Source of the DNA: Candidatus Pyrohabitans jungbluthii
GTDB taxonomy: Archaea > Hydrothermarchaeota > Hydrothermarchaeia > Hydrothermarchaeales > BMS3B
Direction of reading: 5' to 3'
DNA: 64,000 bases
Assembly (NCBI GenBank): GCA_002010065.2
Contig: MTMD02000014.1
Coordinates: 127,167-191,166, forward strand
Part shown: positions 1 to 8,911 of the stretch, in pieces
Position numbering within the stretch: the stretch's first letter is position 1
How the letters are laid out: every line of letters begins with the position of its first letter
Position numbers and translations under genes: made by a program
The notes under the pieces: model-generated
What the model saw: the letters and a program-made list of their open reading frames with translations, nothing else
The model's database searches: none
Told to the model about the DNA's origin: nothing

Positions 1-325
1 GCTTGGCTAGGCCGCCGGCGATGTGCTCATCTGCGCTCTCCACCTCCTGCGCAAGGTATGCCCTAACTTTCTCCTCGTCCGCCGTAGCTATGTTTCGCGC
101 CGTCTGCTCAGTTATGCCGAGCTCTCTGGCAATCTCCGCATAGCTCTTCATCGCCTCATTTCTGAGCACCACCACGTATGCCGCCTCCGCCAGGGATGGA
201 AGCCAGGTGAGGTTGCGGTACTCCACCAGCTTCTTCAGCCCGCCAAGAAGGGAGATGCTCTCGGCAAACACCTGCTCTGCCATCGTATCAATGCTAGTAG
301 CTACGGGTTTTGAAATAACCTCCAT
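1..325 (-). CDS. Near-KaiC regulatory-domain protein (partial)
   Basis: The gene starts with ATG at 325 and runs off the left edge; about 108 residues are visible. It reads as a helical protein with a helix-turn-helix-like stretch (SYAEIARELGITEQTARNIA, about residues 61-80). This matches what I know of the 'near KaiC' probable regulatory domain (TIGR03879), a family found next to single-domain KaiC proteins. The start lies 15 bases beyond the stop of the upstream KaiC gene and has a GGGAGGTGG ribosome site, so the two are probably one operon. Assignment is by family memory and neighbourhood; the C-terminus is not visible. Confidence 0.65.
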   Translation of the reverse strand, partial: MEVISKPVATSIDTMAEQVFAESISLLGGLKKLVEYRNLTWLPSLAEAAYVVVLRNEAMKSYAEIARELGITEQTARNIATADEEKVRAYLAQEVESADEHIAGGLAK

Positions 326-340
326 TTCCACCACCTCCCT

Positions 341-1183
341 TCACTTCTTTATGTACTCCTCAAGGGGAGCGATTATGTCTATGACCCCGAGGTCGGAGAT
401 ATCAAACACCCAGGTGCGAGAGTCATGCGGAGCCAGGCGGCATCCGTCTATGCGCAGTGTGCGCAGCACACTCCCAAGAGGCAAGTGGTAGAGCGAGACA
501 TCCCACCTGGTCTCTATTATCTTCTTATCCAGCACTATGGTGCCGTCGACGATGTGCGCCACAGCCAAGCCGCCGGCTGCCTCTGCGCTCTCGCTCGCCT
601 GCGCAGAGCGCTTCTGAGATACTAAAAGAGCGGTCTGGTGCCATTTTTTGAGGAAATTGAAAAACTGCCTTACAATCTGCCTTGCCGCGACCTCCTTGTG
701 CTCATATAAACCTGTGATGCTGTCTATAATTACGTTTGTAATCTTCTTTTCCTTAATTGCGTACGCCATGGTATCGAGCAGCGCCCTGGGGTTCTCCCTC
801 AGTTCCTCGTTATCCGAGGCGTCTATCACCACAATGTTCTTCTCCACTGTAGCGAAGTCAGCGCCCAGCGCCTCGCTCTTCTGCTTCAGCGCCGTGTATA
901 GAAAATTCGCTGGACTTTCCACTGTAACATAAAGCACCCTGTAGCCCGCGCTTGCTTGAGCTACTGCGAACTGCTCGGCTAGAATGCTCTTGCCGGTGTC
1001 GGGTATTCCGGTGATGTTCATCACCGCAAGGTATGGTATTCCCCCGAGAGGCTTGCGCTCATAGCCCTGCTCACCCTTCTCAATCTTGTAAAACAGCTCA
1101 TCCAGCTTTGTGCCAGTGGGTATGCCGAACAGCTTCGGCGCTTTACCCTCAAGCTCCGCCAAGGTATAGTACTCCCCCACCAT
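341..1183 (-). CDS. Single-domain KaiC-like ATPase (AF_0351 type)
   Basis: A 280-residue RecA-fold ATPase. Walker A is GIPDTGKS at residues 59-66 and Walker B is VIIDS at 151-155. It has one KaiC domain, unlike the two of cyanobacterial KaiC, and fits the archaeal KaiC family typified by AF_0351. Such proteins are thought to be weak ATPases in signalling; the substrate or partner here is unknown. The partner is probably the next gene downstream (1-325), which belongs to the family that habitually neighbours it. No clear Shine-Dalgarno site precedes the ATG, so a leaderless mRNA is possible. Confidence 0.8.
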   Translation of the reverse strand: MVGEYYTLAELEGKAPKLFGIPTGTKLDELFYKIEKGEQGYERKPLGGIPYLAVMNITGIPDTGKSILAEQFAVAQASAGYRVLYVTVESPANFLYTALKQKSEALGADFATVEKNIVVIDASDNEELRENPRALLDTMAYAIKEKKITNVIIDSITGLYEHKEVAARQIVRQFFNFLKKWHQTALLVSQKRSAQASESAEAAGGLAVAHIVDGTIVLDKKIIETRWDVSLYHLPLGSVLRTLRIDGCRLAPHDSRTWVFDISDLGVIDIIAPLEEYIKK

Positions 1184-1245
1184 ACATTATGATTAAAGTA
1201 ACCTAACGTGAAAAAATAATGGAATGGCTTATAGTATGCTAAGGC

Positions 1246-1270
1246 AAAAACTTTGCGCAATCAGCGCAAA
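1246..1270 (-). terminator. Hairpin plus T-run after metK
   Basis: Read on the minus strand, a 7-bp stem (TTTGCGC / GCGCAAA, loop TGATT) at 1270-1252 is followed within one base by five T residues. It lies 10 bases past the metK stop and before the KaiC gene, so it can end metK transcription. It is a clean structure, but terminator function is inferred. Confidence 0.5.
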
Positions 1271-1280
1271 AGGAAAATGC

Positions 1281-2483
1281 TCAGAAGGTGGTTAGCTCAC
1301 CCTTAATGAACATATCCGTAATTTTGGTTATATTTGCAAGATTTTCATCCACTATACCTGAGATGTCGCTCTCAATTGCGCTGAGGCTAACACCATCCTC
1401 GAGGATGAGCTGCACGCTTGCTGCCTTTGGCTGGTCTATGGGTTTGCCTATCTGCGAGAGGAGGCGCACATATACCTCCTTAACTCCTGAAACCTCGCGG
1501 GTAATCTGCTCCGCTATCCTGGGCGCGAGCAGGTTGTAGATTTTGCCTACGTGGTTTACAGGATTCTTGCCTGCCGCCGCCTCCATACTCATGTGGCGGT
1601 TAGGTGTAATTAGCCCGTTAACCCTGTTCCCCCTGCCCACGCTGCCGTCGTCACCCATCTCAGTGGAGGTGCCTGTTACAGTCAAGTAGACTGTCTTCCT
1701 CTCATAGTCATCGCCTGTGTTTAGGAAGACCTCCACCTCGCGCTCGGTTATCTTCGAGGCGAGCTTCTCTACCTCCTCCTTTATCTGCTGCACCACGCTT
1801 ATGTAGTGGTCTAGGTCGGGGACGTGCTTTGCCACCATAGCCATTGAAATCGTCAGAGCTATGCGGTCACCCTCGCGGAGACCCATCACCTTTATATCCT
1901 CCCCGCTCTCTGGGAACCTCTTCTTAAATTCATCGCTGTTCAGGTAGCGCTCTGTCTGGTAGCACAGCCTTTCAACGTCGCTGAGAGGTGCGAAGCCCAC
2001 ACCAAAAGAGGTGTCATTTGCAAGGGGCACCTGCTGAGAGCGCTTAAAAACATCCACCAGGTCTACGCTACCCTGACCAATGCGGGAATCTATAATAACG
2101 TCGCTTTCCACGTCGAGGTTTCTTACGGCGCCGGTAAGATACTCCTTAGCAGCCTTAATGGCGATTTTGTGTACAGGCACAACCTTCTCATCTACGATGG
2201 TGGTCGCTCTTCCCGAGAGCAGGATGTATATCGGCTTTATTACCTTTCCACCTCCGAACCTCACATCAGCCTGGCCGCCAACAAGCTCCACCTGGTCTGT
2301 GTTGTGGTGCATAACATAGCCAAACTCCTCGATATACTCCCTGCACAGTGCCCTGCTCACGGCGTCGGCGATGCCGTCGGCCAGGCTATCTGGATGACCT
2401 ATACCCTTCCTCTCCACAAGCTCAACCCGCTGCTCTTCCACGGGGGTGCGTACAACCTGCTCAACAAAGATATTCCGCGGCAT
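1281..2483 (-). CDS. mat: S-adenosylmethionine synthetase (archaeal type)
   Basis: A 400-residue archaeal methionine adenosyltransferase, the usual length for this family, which is very different from bacterial MetK. It makes S-adenosylmethionine from methionine and ATP in the cytosol. Recognisable segments are [20 protein letters not shown] near residues 24-43, and later [18 protein letters not shown] and [16 protein letters not shown]. The start is an ATG with a strong GGAGG site six bases upstream. The product feeds the many SAM-using enzymes here, including two radical SAM proteins and the cobalamin methyltransferases. It is monocistronic, with its own terminator. Confidence 0.96.
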   Translation of the reverse strand: MPRNIFVEQVVRTPVEEQRVELVERKGIGHPDSLADGIADAVSRALCREYIEEFGYVMHHNTDQVELVGGQADVRFGGGKVIKPIYILLSGRATTIVDEKVVPVHKIAIKAAKEYLTGAVRNLDVESDVIIDSRIGQGSVDLVDVFKRSQQVPLANDTSFGVGFAPLSDVERLCYQTERYLNSDEFKKRFPESGEDIKVMGLREGDRIALTISMAMVAKHVPDLDHYISVVQQIKEEVEKLASKITEREVEVFLNTGDDYERKTVYLTVTGTSTEMGDDGSVGRGNRVNGLITPNRHMSMEAAAGKNPVNHVGKIYNLLAPRIAEQITREVSGVKEVYVRLLSQIGKPIDQPKAASVQLILEDGVSLSAIESDISGIVDENLANITKITDMFIKGELTTF

Positions 2484-2609
2484 AACAATCCTCCTTAAAA
2501 GGGATATCCCGGGTAGAATAAATATTTTACCAAGGGAAAAGGAATTGTGGTTGAGCGGGTTAGGTATTGATTTGGTTTTTATTTTGCCTTGTAATTGTAT
2601 GTGTACACA

Positions 2610-3542
2610 TCACTTCATCGAAAACCTGCGCTGCGGTTCAATTGTGAGCACAACCTTGCCATCTTTAAACACGCGCACTATGCCGCCGCTCTGGCTCACG
2701 GTGATGCCTATGCTCCGCGTTTTTGCTGTCGTCGCTGCCACTGCAGCGTGCCTCGAGCCTAAACCGCGGGGTATGTCAACGCTGCTGGTGTCAACGTTGA
2801 GGTAAACCCCAGCGGACTCTATAATCCCCTCGCTGCTTATAACAAACACCCCATCCAGCTGAGCAAGCTCCTTGATGGTCTCCTTTATCTCTGGGTTGAG
2901 CACTGAGCGCTCTCCCACGAGATGTCCTTCGAAGGGGTTGAGGATGAGCTGCCTTGAGTTTGCCAGTATCTTCTTCGAGTCGCCTATCAGGAAGGCGGTG
3001 CCTATCATCCTGCCCTCTCTTCCTTCTTTACCTATCTCAAGGGCGATGTTCAGCACCGCCTCAAACACCTCAGGCTTGACCTCTATGTCGCGGAGGAAGT
3101 GGTAAAGCGCCAAGTCGAGGGCTTCTGCTTTTACCTCGTAGTAGAAGATGGAGTTTGCCTCTGTGTTCAGCGTCGAACCCACTGCTACAACCACATCCTT
3201 ATCGTGGATAATTCCCTTCTCAATCCCGCGCACAATCGCATCTTCAATCATCTCCGCCACGGAGCTTTTCCTTGTCAGGAGCTTGAGCACGTGCACCTCA
3301 GGCAAGCTGCGCTTCACCTCCTTGTCCACAAATTCAACTTCAAGGGTGCTTTCCGTTGCTTCTTTAAGCATATTCTGAAACAGTTCCTCTGAGGCTGTGG
3401 CGAAGATTACTGGCAAGCGCAGCCTTGCCTTTTTAAACTCTTCAAAGCTGTCCCCAGTCTCAGTTACAACTACTATTGCAGAAGCTTCAAGCTTTTTGGC
3501 TATATCAATGGCGCTGTTGATAATTACCTCTACATGCTTCAT
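2610..3542 (-). CDS. dacZ: Diadenylate cyclase DacZ (DisA_N family)
   Basis: A 310-residue protein that fits the archaeal DacZ family, which makes cyclic di-AMP from two ATP. The N-terminal ~120 residues form a pyruvate-kinase-C-like domain. The DisA_N catalytic domain follows (about 140-290), with LDGVFVIS at 229-236, where DGV replaces the usual DGA, and GLGSRHAAVAA at 260-270, where the classic RHR is RHA. These substitutions look typical of archaeal members rather than inactivating, but that is from memory. A TATA-like CTTTATATT lies about 28 bases upstream with no Shine-Dalgarno site, which suggests a leaderless mRNA. Confidence 0.85.
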   Translation of the reverse strand: MKHVEVIINSAIDIAKKLEASAIVVVTETGDSFEEFKKARLRLPVIFATASEELFQNMLKEATESTLEVEFVDKEVKRSLPEVHVLKLLTRKSSVAEMIEDAIVRGIEKGIIHDKDVVVAVGSTLNTEANSIFYYEVKAEALDLALYHFLRDIEVKPEVFEAVLNIALEIGKEGREGRMIGTAFLIGDSKKILANSRQLILNPFEGHLVGERSVLNPEIKETIKELAQLDGVFVISSEGIIESAGVYLNVDTSSVDIPRGLGSRHAAVAATTAKTRSIGITVSQSGGIVRVFKDGKVVLTIEPQRRFSMK

Positions 3543-3575
3543 TAATTAAGAATTCCAGGCCGCACAATATAAAGC

Positions 3576-4544
3576 TTAGGTAAGCACCTCTCCCAGCTTC
3601 TCCGCAAGCAGAAGCACGTCGTCTCTGCTCATGCTGAGCACATCCAGCTTTTTAAGCTCAACGCAGAAACCATGCTCAAGAAAGCGGTCATAATTTGGAC
3701 AGGTGGTAATGAGGCTCTTTCCAAGGTCTGTTATTAATCCACAAGAGCGCGCTCTTCTGGCAACCTCCTTCGGCTCAGGGTGCAGCACGCCTACACATAC
3801 CCCTCGCCTCTCAGTGTGAACAACATTGGGTAGCCTAGCCTTGAGAAGTGAAGCAAACCCCGTCAATCGTTCTACTACGCTCGGAGCAATTTTGAGCTCT
3901 TCCACAAGCCCAGCGGCGAGAACACCGCTGAGGCGGCAAGCTTTAATTACCTTTGCCGCTCGCCTCAAAAACTCTTCATCGTTGGTTGAGATAAAACCGC
4001 CTGCGGTGAGATTGGCGATTTTCGGGTCTCCGGTGGAGCAGATAATTACATCGGCATTCTCGCCCTTCGCGAGTTTTTTATCCCCTATGGCTGAGGAGGC
4101 GTCCTCGATTAGGAGAACCCCATACTCCTGGCAAATCCGGTGAATCCCGCGCAAATTCTGCTCAGCGATGTAGCCAGCGAAGGAGGTTATAATTAGAGCC
4201 TCAGGCTTCTCGCGCTCAAGCGCCTCCTCAAGTACCTCAAGGCGAATCACCCCCAGCTCGGTTTCAACCTCGCACACCTCTTTACCCAGAAGCTGGGCAT
4301 ACGCCTTAAAGCCCCTCCATCCCCCCTGGTCGGGAAGCATCACTTTGTTTTCCACGGCGCTTAACGCAGCCAGCGCGGCGCAGCTTCCACTCGCCACCAG
4401 CTTGGCGAATTCGTGGCGGGTGAGCTTCGCTATAGCCTCACTTGCCTTCTCCACCATTTCGGCGCTAGATTCAACGTCCAGGGACATAGCCGCCTGGGAT
4501 ATCGCCAGCTTCGCCGCCTCGGAGGGCCTCCTGTGGGGAAACAT
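3576..4544 (-). CDS. PLP-dependent aminotransferase-like protein (fold type I)
   Basis: A 322-residue protein resembling the DegT/aspartate-aminotransferase fold. Residues 140-180 hold the usual landmarks: the PLP-binding acidic ED at 147-148 within LLIEDASSAIGD, and a candidate Schiff-base lysine K175 in TGDPKIANLTAGG. A glycine/serine phosphate-binding segment (SGSCAALAAL) lies near residues 52-61. I cannot name the substrate. The gene diverges from cbiH across only about 50 bases, so the two may share a control region. Its 3' end is 33 bases before dacZ. Confidence 0.7.
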   Translation of the reverse strand: MFPHRRPSEAAKLAISQAAMSLDVESSAEMVEKASEAIAKLTRHEFAKLVASGSCAALAALSAVENKVMLPDQGGWRGFKAYAQLLGKEVCEVETELGVIRLEVLEEALEREKPEALIITSFAGYIAEQNLRGIHRICQEYGVLLIEDASSAIGDKKLAKGENADVIICSTGDPKIANLTAGGFISTNDEEFLRRAAKVIKACRLSGVLAAGLVEELKIAPSVVERLTGFASLLKARLPNVVHTERRGVCVGVLHPEPKEVARRARSCGLITDLGKSLITTCPNYDRFLEHGFCVELKKLDVLSMSRDDVLLLAEKLGEVLT

Positions 4545-4595
4545 AGCTAAGAGTCCACCGGAAAATATTAAAAACTTGTCTTTGAAGTTGGAGGT

Positions 4596-5348
4596 ATGTC
4601 GGGCAAGCTATACCTCGTGGGAATAGGACCTGGAAGCCTGGAGCATGCAACGCCTCGAGCGATTGAGGCAATTAAAGAGAGCGATGTAGTGGTCGGCTAC
4701 AAAAGCTACCTGAAGCTTGTGGAAGACCTGCTCTCGGGCAAAGAAGTGGTATCCTCGGGGATGCGCAAGGAGGTGGAGCGGGCTAAGCTGGGGGTGGAGC
4801 TTGCGCTTCAGGGGAAGAAGGTGGCAGTGGTGAGCAGCGGGGACCCTGGTGTTTATGCAATGGCAAGTGTTGTGCTGGAATACCTCGCCGAAAATTCAGC
4901 CAAGCTGGAGGTAGAGATCATCCCCGGCATAACTTCTGCCAATGCCTCCGCCGCGCTGCTGGGCTCGCCCCTGGGTAACGACTTCGCAGTAATAAGCCTC
5001 AGCGATCTCCTTGTGCCATGGGAGGAGATAGAGCGCCGCATTGAGTTAGCTGCTAAGGGCGACTTTGTTATTGTGCTGTACAATCCGAGAAGTTCCAGGA
5101 GAAACTGGCAGCTTGACAAGGCGAGAGAGATTGTGCTCAGGTATCGCGAGCCAGAAACGCCAGTTGGCATTGTAAAGAACGCCTACCGCGAGGGTTGCAC
5201 CGTCGAAGTTACCACCCTGGGTGAGATGGATACAGAGCAGGCGGACATGCTCACCACCGTCATAATAGGCAACTCCCAGAGCTTTGTTTACGATGGCAAA
5301 ATCATCACCCCCCGCGGGTATAAGAGGAAGTACTCTCTGAGGGGGTAG
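4596..5348 (+). CDS. cbiH: Cobalt-precorrin-3B C17-methyltransferase CbiH
   Basis: A 250-residue SAM-dependent tetrapyrrole methylase. It carries the family's N-terminal LYLVGIGPGS and the VVSSGDPGVYAMA and PGITSANASAALLGSPLG segments that define CbiH/CobJ, which methylates C17 and contracts the corrin ring in anaerobic cobalamin synthesis. The ATG is directly preceded by GGAGGT, closer than an efficient ribosome site. An A/T-rich TATA-like element lies about 28 bases upstream, so the mRNA may be leaderless. cbiJ begins two bases after the stop. The C-terminal tail (PRGYKRKY) is typical of the family. Confidence 0.93.
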   Translation: MSGKLYLVGIGPGSLEHATPRAIEAIKESDVVVGYKSYLKLVEDLLSGKEVVSSGMRKEVERAKLGVELALQGKKVAVVSSGDPGVYAMASVVLEYLAENSAKLEVEIIPGITSANASAALLGSPLGNDFAVISLSDLLVPWEEIERRIELAAKGDFVIVLYNPRSSRRNWQLDKAREIVLRYREPETPVGIVKNAYREGCTVEVTTLGEMDTEQADMLTTVIIGNSQSFVYDGKIITPRGYKRKYSLRG

Positions 5349-5349
5349 C

Positions 5350-6108
5350 ATGCTCTGGGTGCTCGCAGGGACAAGCGACGCAGGCGAAATCATCTCAAGG
5401 CTCTCTAAAGAGGGTTTTGAGGTTGTTGCCAGCGCTACCACGCAGTATGGAGCAGAGCTTGCGAAGCGTGCTGGTGCAGGCGAGGTTGTGGTTGGGCAGC
5501 TTAGCTTTGAGGAGATGCTACGCCTTATCAAAGACAGGCACATTCGCGTTGTTATCGATGCCACCCACCCCTTCGCCGCTGAGGCGAGCGAGAATGCGAT
5601 GAGGGCGGCAAAGGTTGCGGGAGTGGAATACATCAGGTACGAAAGGGAGAGGCTTAGCCTAGCCGGCGAGAACATACGCGAGGTTGAAAGCTTTGAGGAG
5701 GCTGCAAAAGCGGCGTCGGAGCTTGGTGGTGTTGTCTTCTATACCGCCGGGATAAAGAATCTCCCCACCTTCCTTAAGCACTGCACATCCCGTGTTGTTG
5801 TTAGGGCGCTTCCCTTCCCGGAGGTAATAGCTCGCATAATTGGGCTGGGGGTTAGCCCAGAGGATATAATCGCTATGCATCCCCGCTTTGACAAAGAGCT
5901 GAACAAGGCGCTGCTTAAAGCGTACAAAGCAGAGGTGCTGGTAACCAAGGAGAGCGGCAGGGAGGGGGGTGTAGTGGAAAAGTTAGCCGCAGCCCGCGAG
6001 GTAGGCATCCCCGCGATAGTTGTGCGCCGCCCAAGGTTAGCGTACCCGAAGGTGTGTGAGAGCGTGGAGGCGGTTGTGCAGGAGATTAAAAAACTATCTT
6101 TAACGTAG
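5350..6108 (+). CDS. cbiJ: Cobalt-precorrin-6A reductase CbiJ
   Basis: A 252-residue protein matching CbiJ/CobK, which reduces the corrin macrocycle of cobalt-precorrin-6A using a nicotinamide cofactor. The start WVLAGTSDAGEI is the nucleotide-binding loop. VVIDATHPFAAEASENA (about residues 64-80) and the late VTKESGREGGVVEKLAAA are family hallmarks. It follows cbiH almost directly, so the two are co-transcribed. The enzymes acting on intermediates between these steps (cbiD, cbiE, cbiT, cbiG) lie elsewhere in the window. Confidence 0.92.
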   Translation: MLWVLAGTSDAGEIISRLSKEGFEVVASATTQYGAELAKRAGAGEVVVGQLSFEEMLRLIKDRHIRVVIDATHPFAAEASENAMRAAKVAGVEYIRYERERLSLAGENIREVESFEEAAKAASELGGVVFYTAGIKNLPTFLKHCTSRVVVRALPFPEVIARIIGLGVSPEDIIAMHPRFDKELNKALLKAYKAEVLVTKESGREGGVVEKLAAAREVGIPAIVVRRPRLAYPKVCESVEAVVQEIKKLSLT

Positions 6109-6128
6109 TTATTCTTTAACCAGAGGGC

Positions 6129-7064
6129 ATGCGTTTCACTGCACTTGCGGTTCTGCTTCTCCTCCTCGGCGCCGCTCACGCTCAGAGCAGTGTGGTGTTT
6201 GAGAAGAGCTTGAGCAAGAGCGTCGTAGCTGTGGGAGAGCCTGTAACAGTGGTGCTCACTGTCAGCAACAACGGCAAGGAAGCCATAACCGACCTGAAGC
6301 TCAAAGATAGCGTTTCTCTGCCAGGATTCAGCTACAACTACCTTGAGTACCTCAGCTACCTCGCCCCAGGGGAAAAGCGCAGCTTCACCTATACCATAGT
6401 CCCCACTCAGGAGGGCAACTTCACCCTGCCGAGTGCTGAGCTTGAGTTCAGCGTGGGCGGGAAGAAGGTTACCCTTCGCTCAGATGAGGTTGAGCTCCAC
6501 GTTGTTGCGGTAGCGCCGCCACCAAGCGGGAGCACTCAAAACTTTACGGGAGATGTAGCCAATAAGAGCGCCGAGACCAGGCTTTACCCAGAGCCCAAGA
6601 AGGGGCTTACTGTGAAGCAGGCTCTGAAGTTCTCGCTTATAGGCTTTCTGGGTTTGCTCCCCTTTGCTTACCTCGCCTTTAAGCGCTTTGGAAAGCGCGG
6701 GAGGGAGATAGCCAAGATATACCAGGAGAAGAAGATAGAGGCTCCAAAGCGTGATGTTTTCAAAGAGGCGAAGGAGGTGTTCTACGGGGGAAAGAAAAAG
6801 GAAGCTTTCATTATGATCTCTGAGGAGCTAAAGCAGATTTTCAACCGCAGGTATTCCCCTGACAGGAAGCTCACCCTGCGCGAGTACCTGGCGCTCCTCG
6901 AGAAGGATGAGGTGGACGAAGAAGTTAAAAGCCTCGCCCGAGATACGGTTAAGCTTTGCGAACTTGTGGAGTTTGCCAACTATGAAGCCTCACCTGAGGA
7001 GTTCCACCTCGCGCTTAAGGGGCTGAGCAAGGTTAAAACCAAACTGGAGAAGGCGCAGAGATGA
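6129..7064 (+). CDS. BatD-like secreted/membrane protein
   Basis: A 311-residue protein with a signal peptide (residues 1-18, ending AHA), an extracellular beta-rich region with CARDB/BatD-like character (about 20-128), a short linker, one transmembrane helix (about 166-184), and a basic cytosolic helical tail (190-311). This layout resembles BatD-type proteins that accompany MoxR-DUF58-VWA modules. Such a module is present 50 kb away (57.1-59.9 kb) without a BatD, so this may be its displaced partner; that is inference. It overlaps the start of the next gene by four bases (ATGA) and belongs to the operon running to 10008. Confidence 0.6.
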   Translation: MRFTALAVLLLLLGAAHAQSSVVFEKSLSKSVVAVGEPVTVVLTVSNNGKEAITDLKLKDSVSLPGFSYNYLEYLSYLAPGEKRSFTYTIVPTQEGNFTLPSAELEFSVGGKKVTLRSDEVELHVVAVAPPPSGSTQNFTGDVANKSAETRLYPEPKKGLTVKQALKFSLIGFLGLLPFAYLAFKRFGKRGREIAKIYQEKKIEAPKRDVFKEAKEVFYGGKKKEAFIMISEELKQIFNRRYSPDRKLTLREYLALLEKDEVDEEVKSLARDTVKLCELVEFANYEASPEEFHLALKGLSKVKTKLEKAQR

Positions 7065-8911
7065 AGGCTCCTTATCTTGGCAGGCTGCGCCTGCGCTGGT
7101 GCATGCAGTGCAACCTTCCTCTGCTCACTAAGAGATGCGCTATCTGCGGCGACCCTGGGGAGAGCGTGGCTATTACCCCTCCGGGAGATGTAAGACCAGC
7201 TTTTGCTCGCGATGTAGAGATTATAAACCGCGCCGCTGAGAAGCAGTTCGGTACTCGTTTGCTCTCTGAAGACAGCTTGGTGGTGCTTAACCGCGCCCCT
7301 GGCGAGGACGTGCTGGACGAGATAATTGCCGACGGAGCTGTGCTCGGAGCGCTGCGCTACGATTTTGAGAAAGGCTATGTGCTCATGCCTTCGCCTGCAG
7401 GAGCGCAGAGGCTGGTTAAGGGCGGGAAAGGCTACGTCGAGGTTGCCCCGGACGTGGAGCCTTTCCTGGCGAAAGGGGCGAGTGTTCTTTTGCCGGGAGT
7501 GGTGGACTTCGACCCGGAAATAAGGCGCGGAGACGAGGTTATTGTAACCTGCAGGGGCAGAGCCATAGCCGTGGGAAAGGCTAAGATGAACGCAGAAGAT
7601 GCGGCTTCGCGAACAAAGGGCATGTTCGTCAAGGTTCGCAGGTACAGCGGCGAGGCGAAAGATGAGCTTCCTGGCGGGAGAAGCTGGGACGACGCTGTAA
7701 GGGCAAACCAGCAGGTTATCGAGAGCTATGAACGCGAAGCGGTGAGGTTTATAAGGGAAATCGCGGAGAAAAGCCGCAAACCGGTAATAGTGGCCTTCAG
7801 CGGGGGTAAGGACAGCCTGGCAACGCTTCTCCTGGTGAAGAAAGCCCTGGGCGAGGCTACCGCTCTGGTTGTAGATACGGGTGTTGAGTTTCCTGAAACC
7901 ATTAGGTTTGCTGAGGAAGCTGCGAGAGCGATAGGTGCGGAGCTTCTCGTGGCGAGGGCTGGCGATAGATTCTGGAGGGGCGTTGAGTACTTTGGCTTTC
8001 CGGGCAGGGACTACAGGTGGTGCTGCAAGGTGGTGAAGCTTGGTCCCACAGCAAAGGTTATCAAGGAGCACTTCCCCCAGGGGTGCTTGGCTTTCATAGG
8101 TCAGCGCCGCTATGAGAGCGAGGCAAGAGCGGCCTCTCGAAGGGTGTGGCGCAACCCCTGGCTGAGAAGCCAGCTTGCAGCCTCGCCGATACAGGAGTGG
8201 ACAGCGCTGCACGTGTGGCTCTTCCTCCTCAAGGAGGGTGTTGCCTTTAATCCGCTCTACCAGGAGGGAAACTACCGCCTGGGATGCTGGCTCTGCCCTG
8301 GCTCTGAGATGGCGGAGATAGCCATGCTCAGGCAGAGCCACCCCGAGCTATGGGAGAAGCTCCGCGATTTGCTTGCAAAGCAGGGCTTCGGCGAGGCAGA
8401 GTTTTTGCATGGGCTGTGGCGGTGGCGGACTTTACCTAGGGGGCAGGAGCAGCTCGCAAGAAAAGCCGGGCTCAGGGTAAGAAGAAGGAGGGCGAGGTTT
8501 GTGTATACGCTTGAGAGAGGCGAGGAGCTTCTCGCTAGGACACGCTTCAGCGCAGCCTTTGAAGACATAGCCAGCTTTGCCAGGGCGCTGGGGATTAAAA
8601 CTGAGAGCAACGACTTTATAGAGGTAGAGGGGATAAGGTTCTATCGTGATGGTGTTGCTGTGGCTGTGGCAGGAGATAGAGCCACGCTGCAGGAGAAGGT
8701 AAGGAGGATGCAGGGCGTCATAGAGAGGGCAGAGCACTGCCTCGCTTGCGGTGTGTGCGTAGCCCAGTGTCGCTACAATGCGATTGAAATTAAGGAGAAG
8801 GCGAAGATAACTGAGCGCTGCTCTGCCTGCGGGGCATGCCACGAGAGATGCCCGCTTGTGAGGTACCTTGTAGCTAAGGCTGAGGTTGTGTTTGAGGATG
8901 CGCAGGATTGA
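7061..8911 (+). CDS. PAPS-reductase-family protein with zinc ribbon, PUA and ferredoxin domains
   Basis: A 616-residue multidomain protein. From the N-terminus: a zinc ribbon (C14, C17, C26, C29), a PUA-like RNA-binding domain (about 125-195, with GRAIAVGKAKMN), an adenosine-phosphosulfate-reductase/PP-loop domain with SGGKDS at 247-252, and a 2x[4Fe-4S] ferredoxin at about 565-602. The reductase domain has C321-C322 and C409-x2-C412, the CC-x86-CxxC spacing that binds a [4Fe-4S] cluster in APS reductases. Archaeal relatives are usually labelled PAPS reductase. The PUA domain points to RNA, so a tRNA sulfur or redox modification role is as likely as sulfate assimilation. Confidence 0.8.
   Translation: MKAPYLGRLRLRWCMQCNLPLLTKRCAICGDPGESVAITPPGDVRPAFARDVEIINRAAEKQFGTRLLSEDSLVVLNRAPGEDVLDEIIADGAVLGALRYDFEKGYVLMPSPAGAQRLVKGGKGYVEVAPDVEPFLAKGASVLLPGVVDFDPEIRRGDEVIVTCRGRAIAVGKAKMNAEDAASRTKGMFVKVRRYSGEAKDELPGGRSWDDAVRANQQVIESYEREAVRFIREIAEKSRKPVIVAFSGGKDSLATLLLVKKALGEATALVVDTGVEFPETIRFAEEAARAIGAELLVARAGDRFWRGVEYFGFPGRDYRWCCKVVKLGPTAKVIKEHFPQGCLAFIGQRRYESEARAASRRVWRNPWLRSQLAASPIQEWTALHVWLFLLKEGVAFNPLYQEGNYRLGCWLCPGSEMAEIAMLRQSHPELWEKLRDLLAKQGFGEAEFLHGLWRWRTLPRGQEQLARKAGLRVRRRRARFVYTLERGEELLARTRFSAAFEDIASFARALGIKTESNDFIEVEGIRFYRDGVAVAVAGDRATLQEKVRRMQGVIERAEHCLACGVCVAQCRYNAIEIKEKAKITERCSACGACHERCPLVRYLVAKAEVVFEDAQD

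Noticed and set aside
4545..4595. Cobalamin riboswitch before cbiH
   Set aside because: Only about 50 bases separate the divergent genes and no B12-box is seen; the same holds before cbiD.
6980..8341. 453-codon open frame on the minus strand
   Set aside because: It lies fully opposite the PAPS-reductase-family gene, has low-complexity Ala/Leu/Arg/His content and no family character; it is a G/C-driven shadow.
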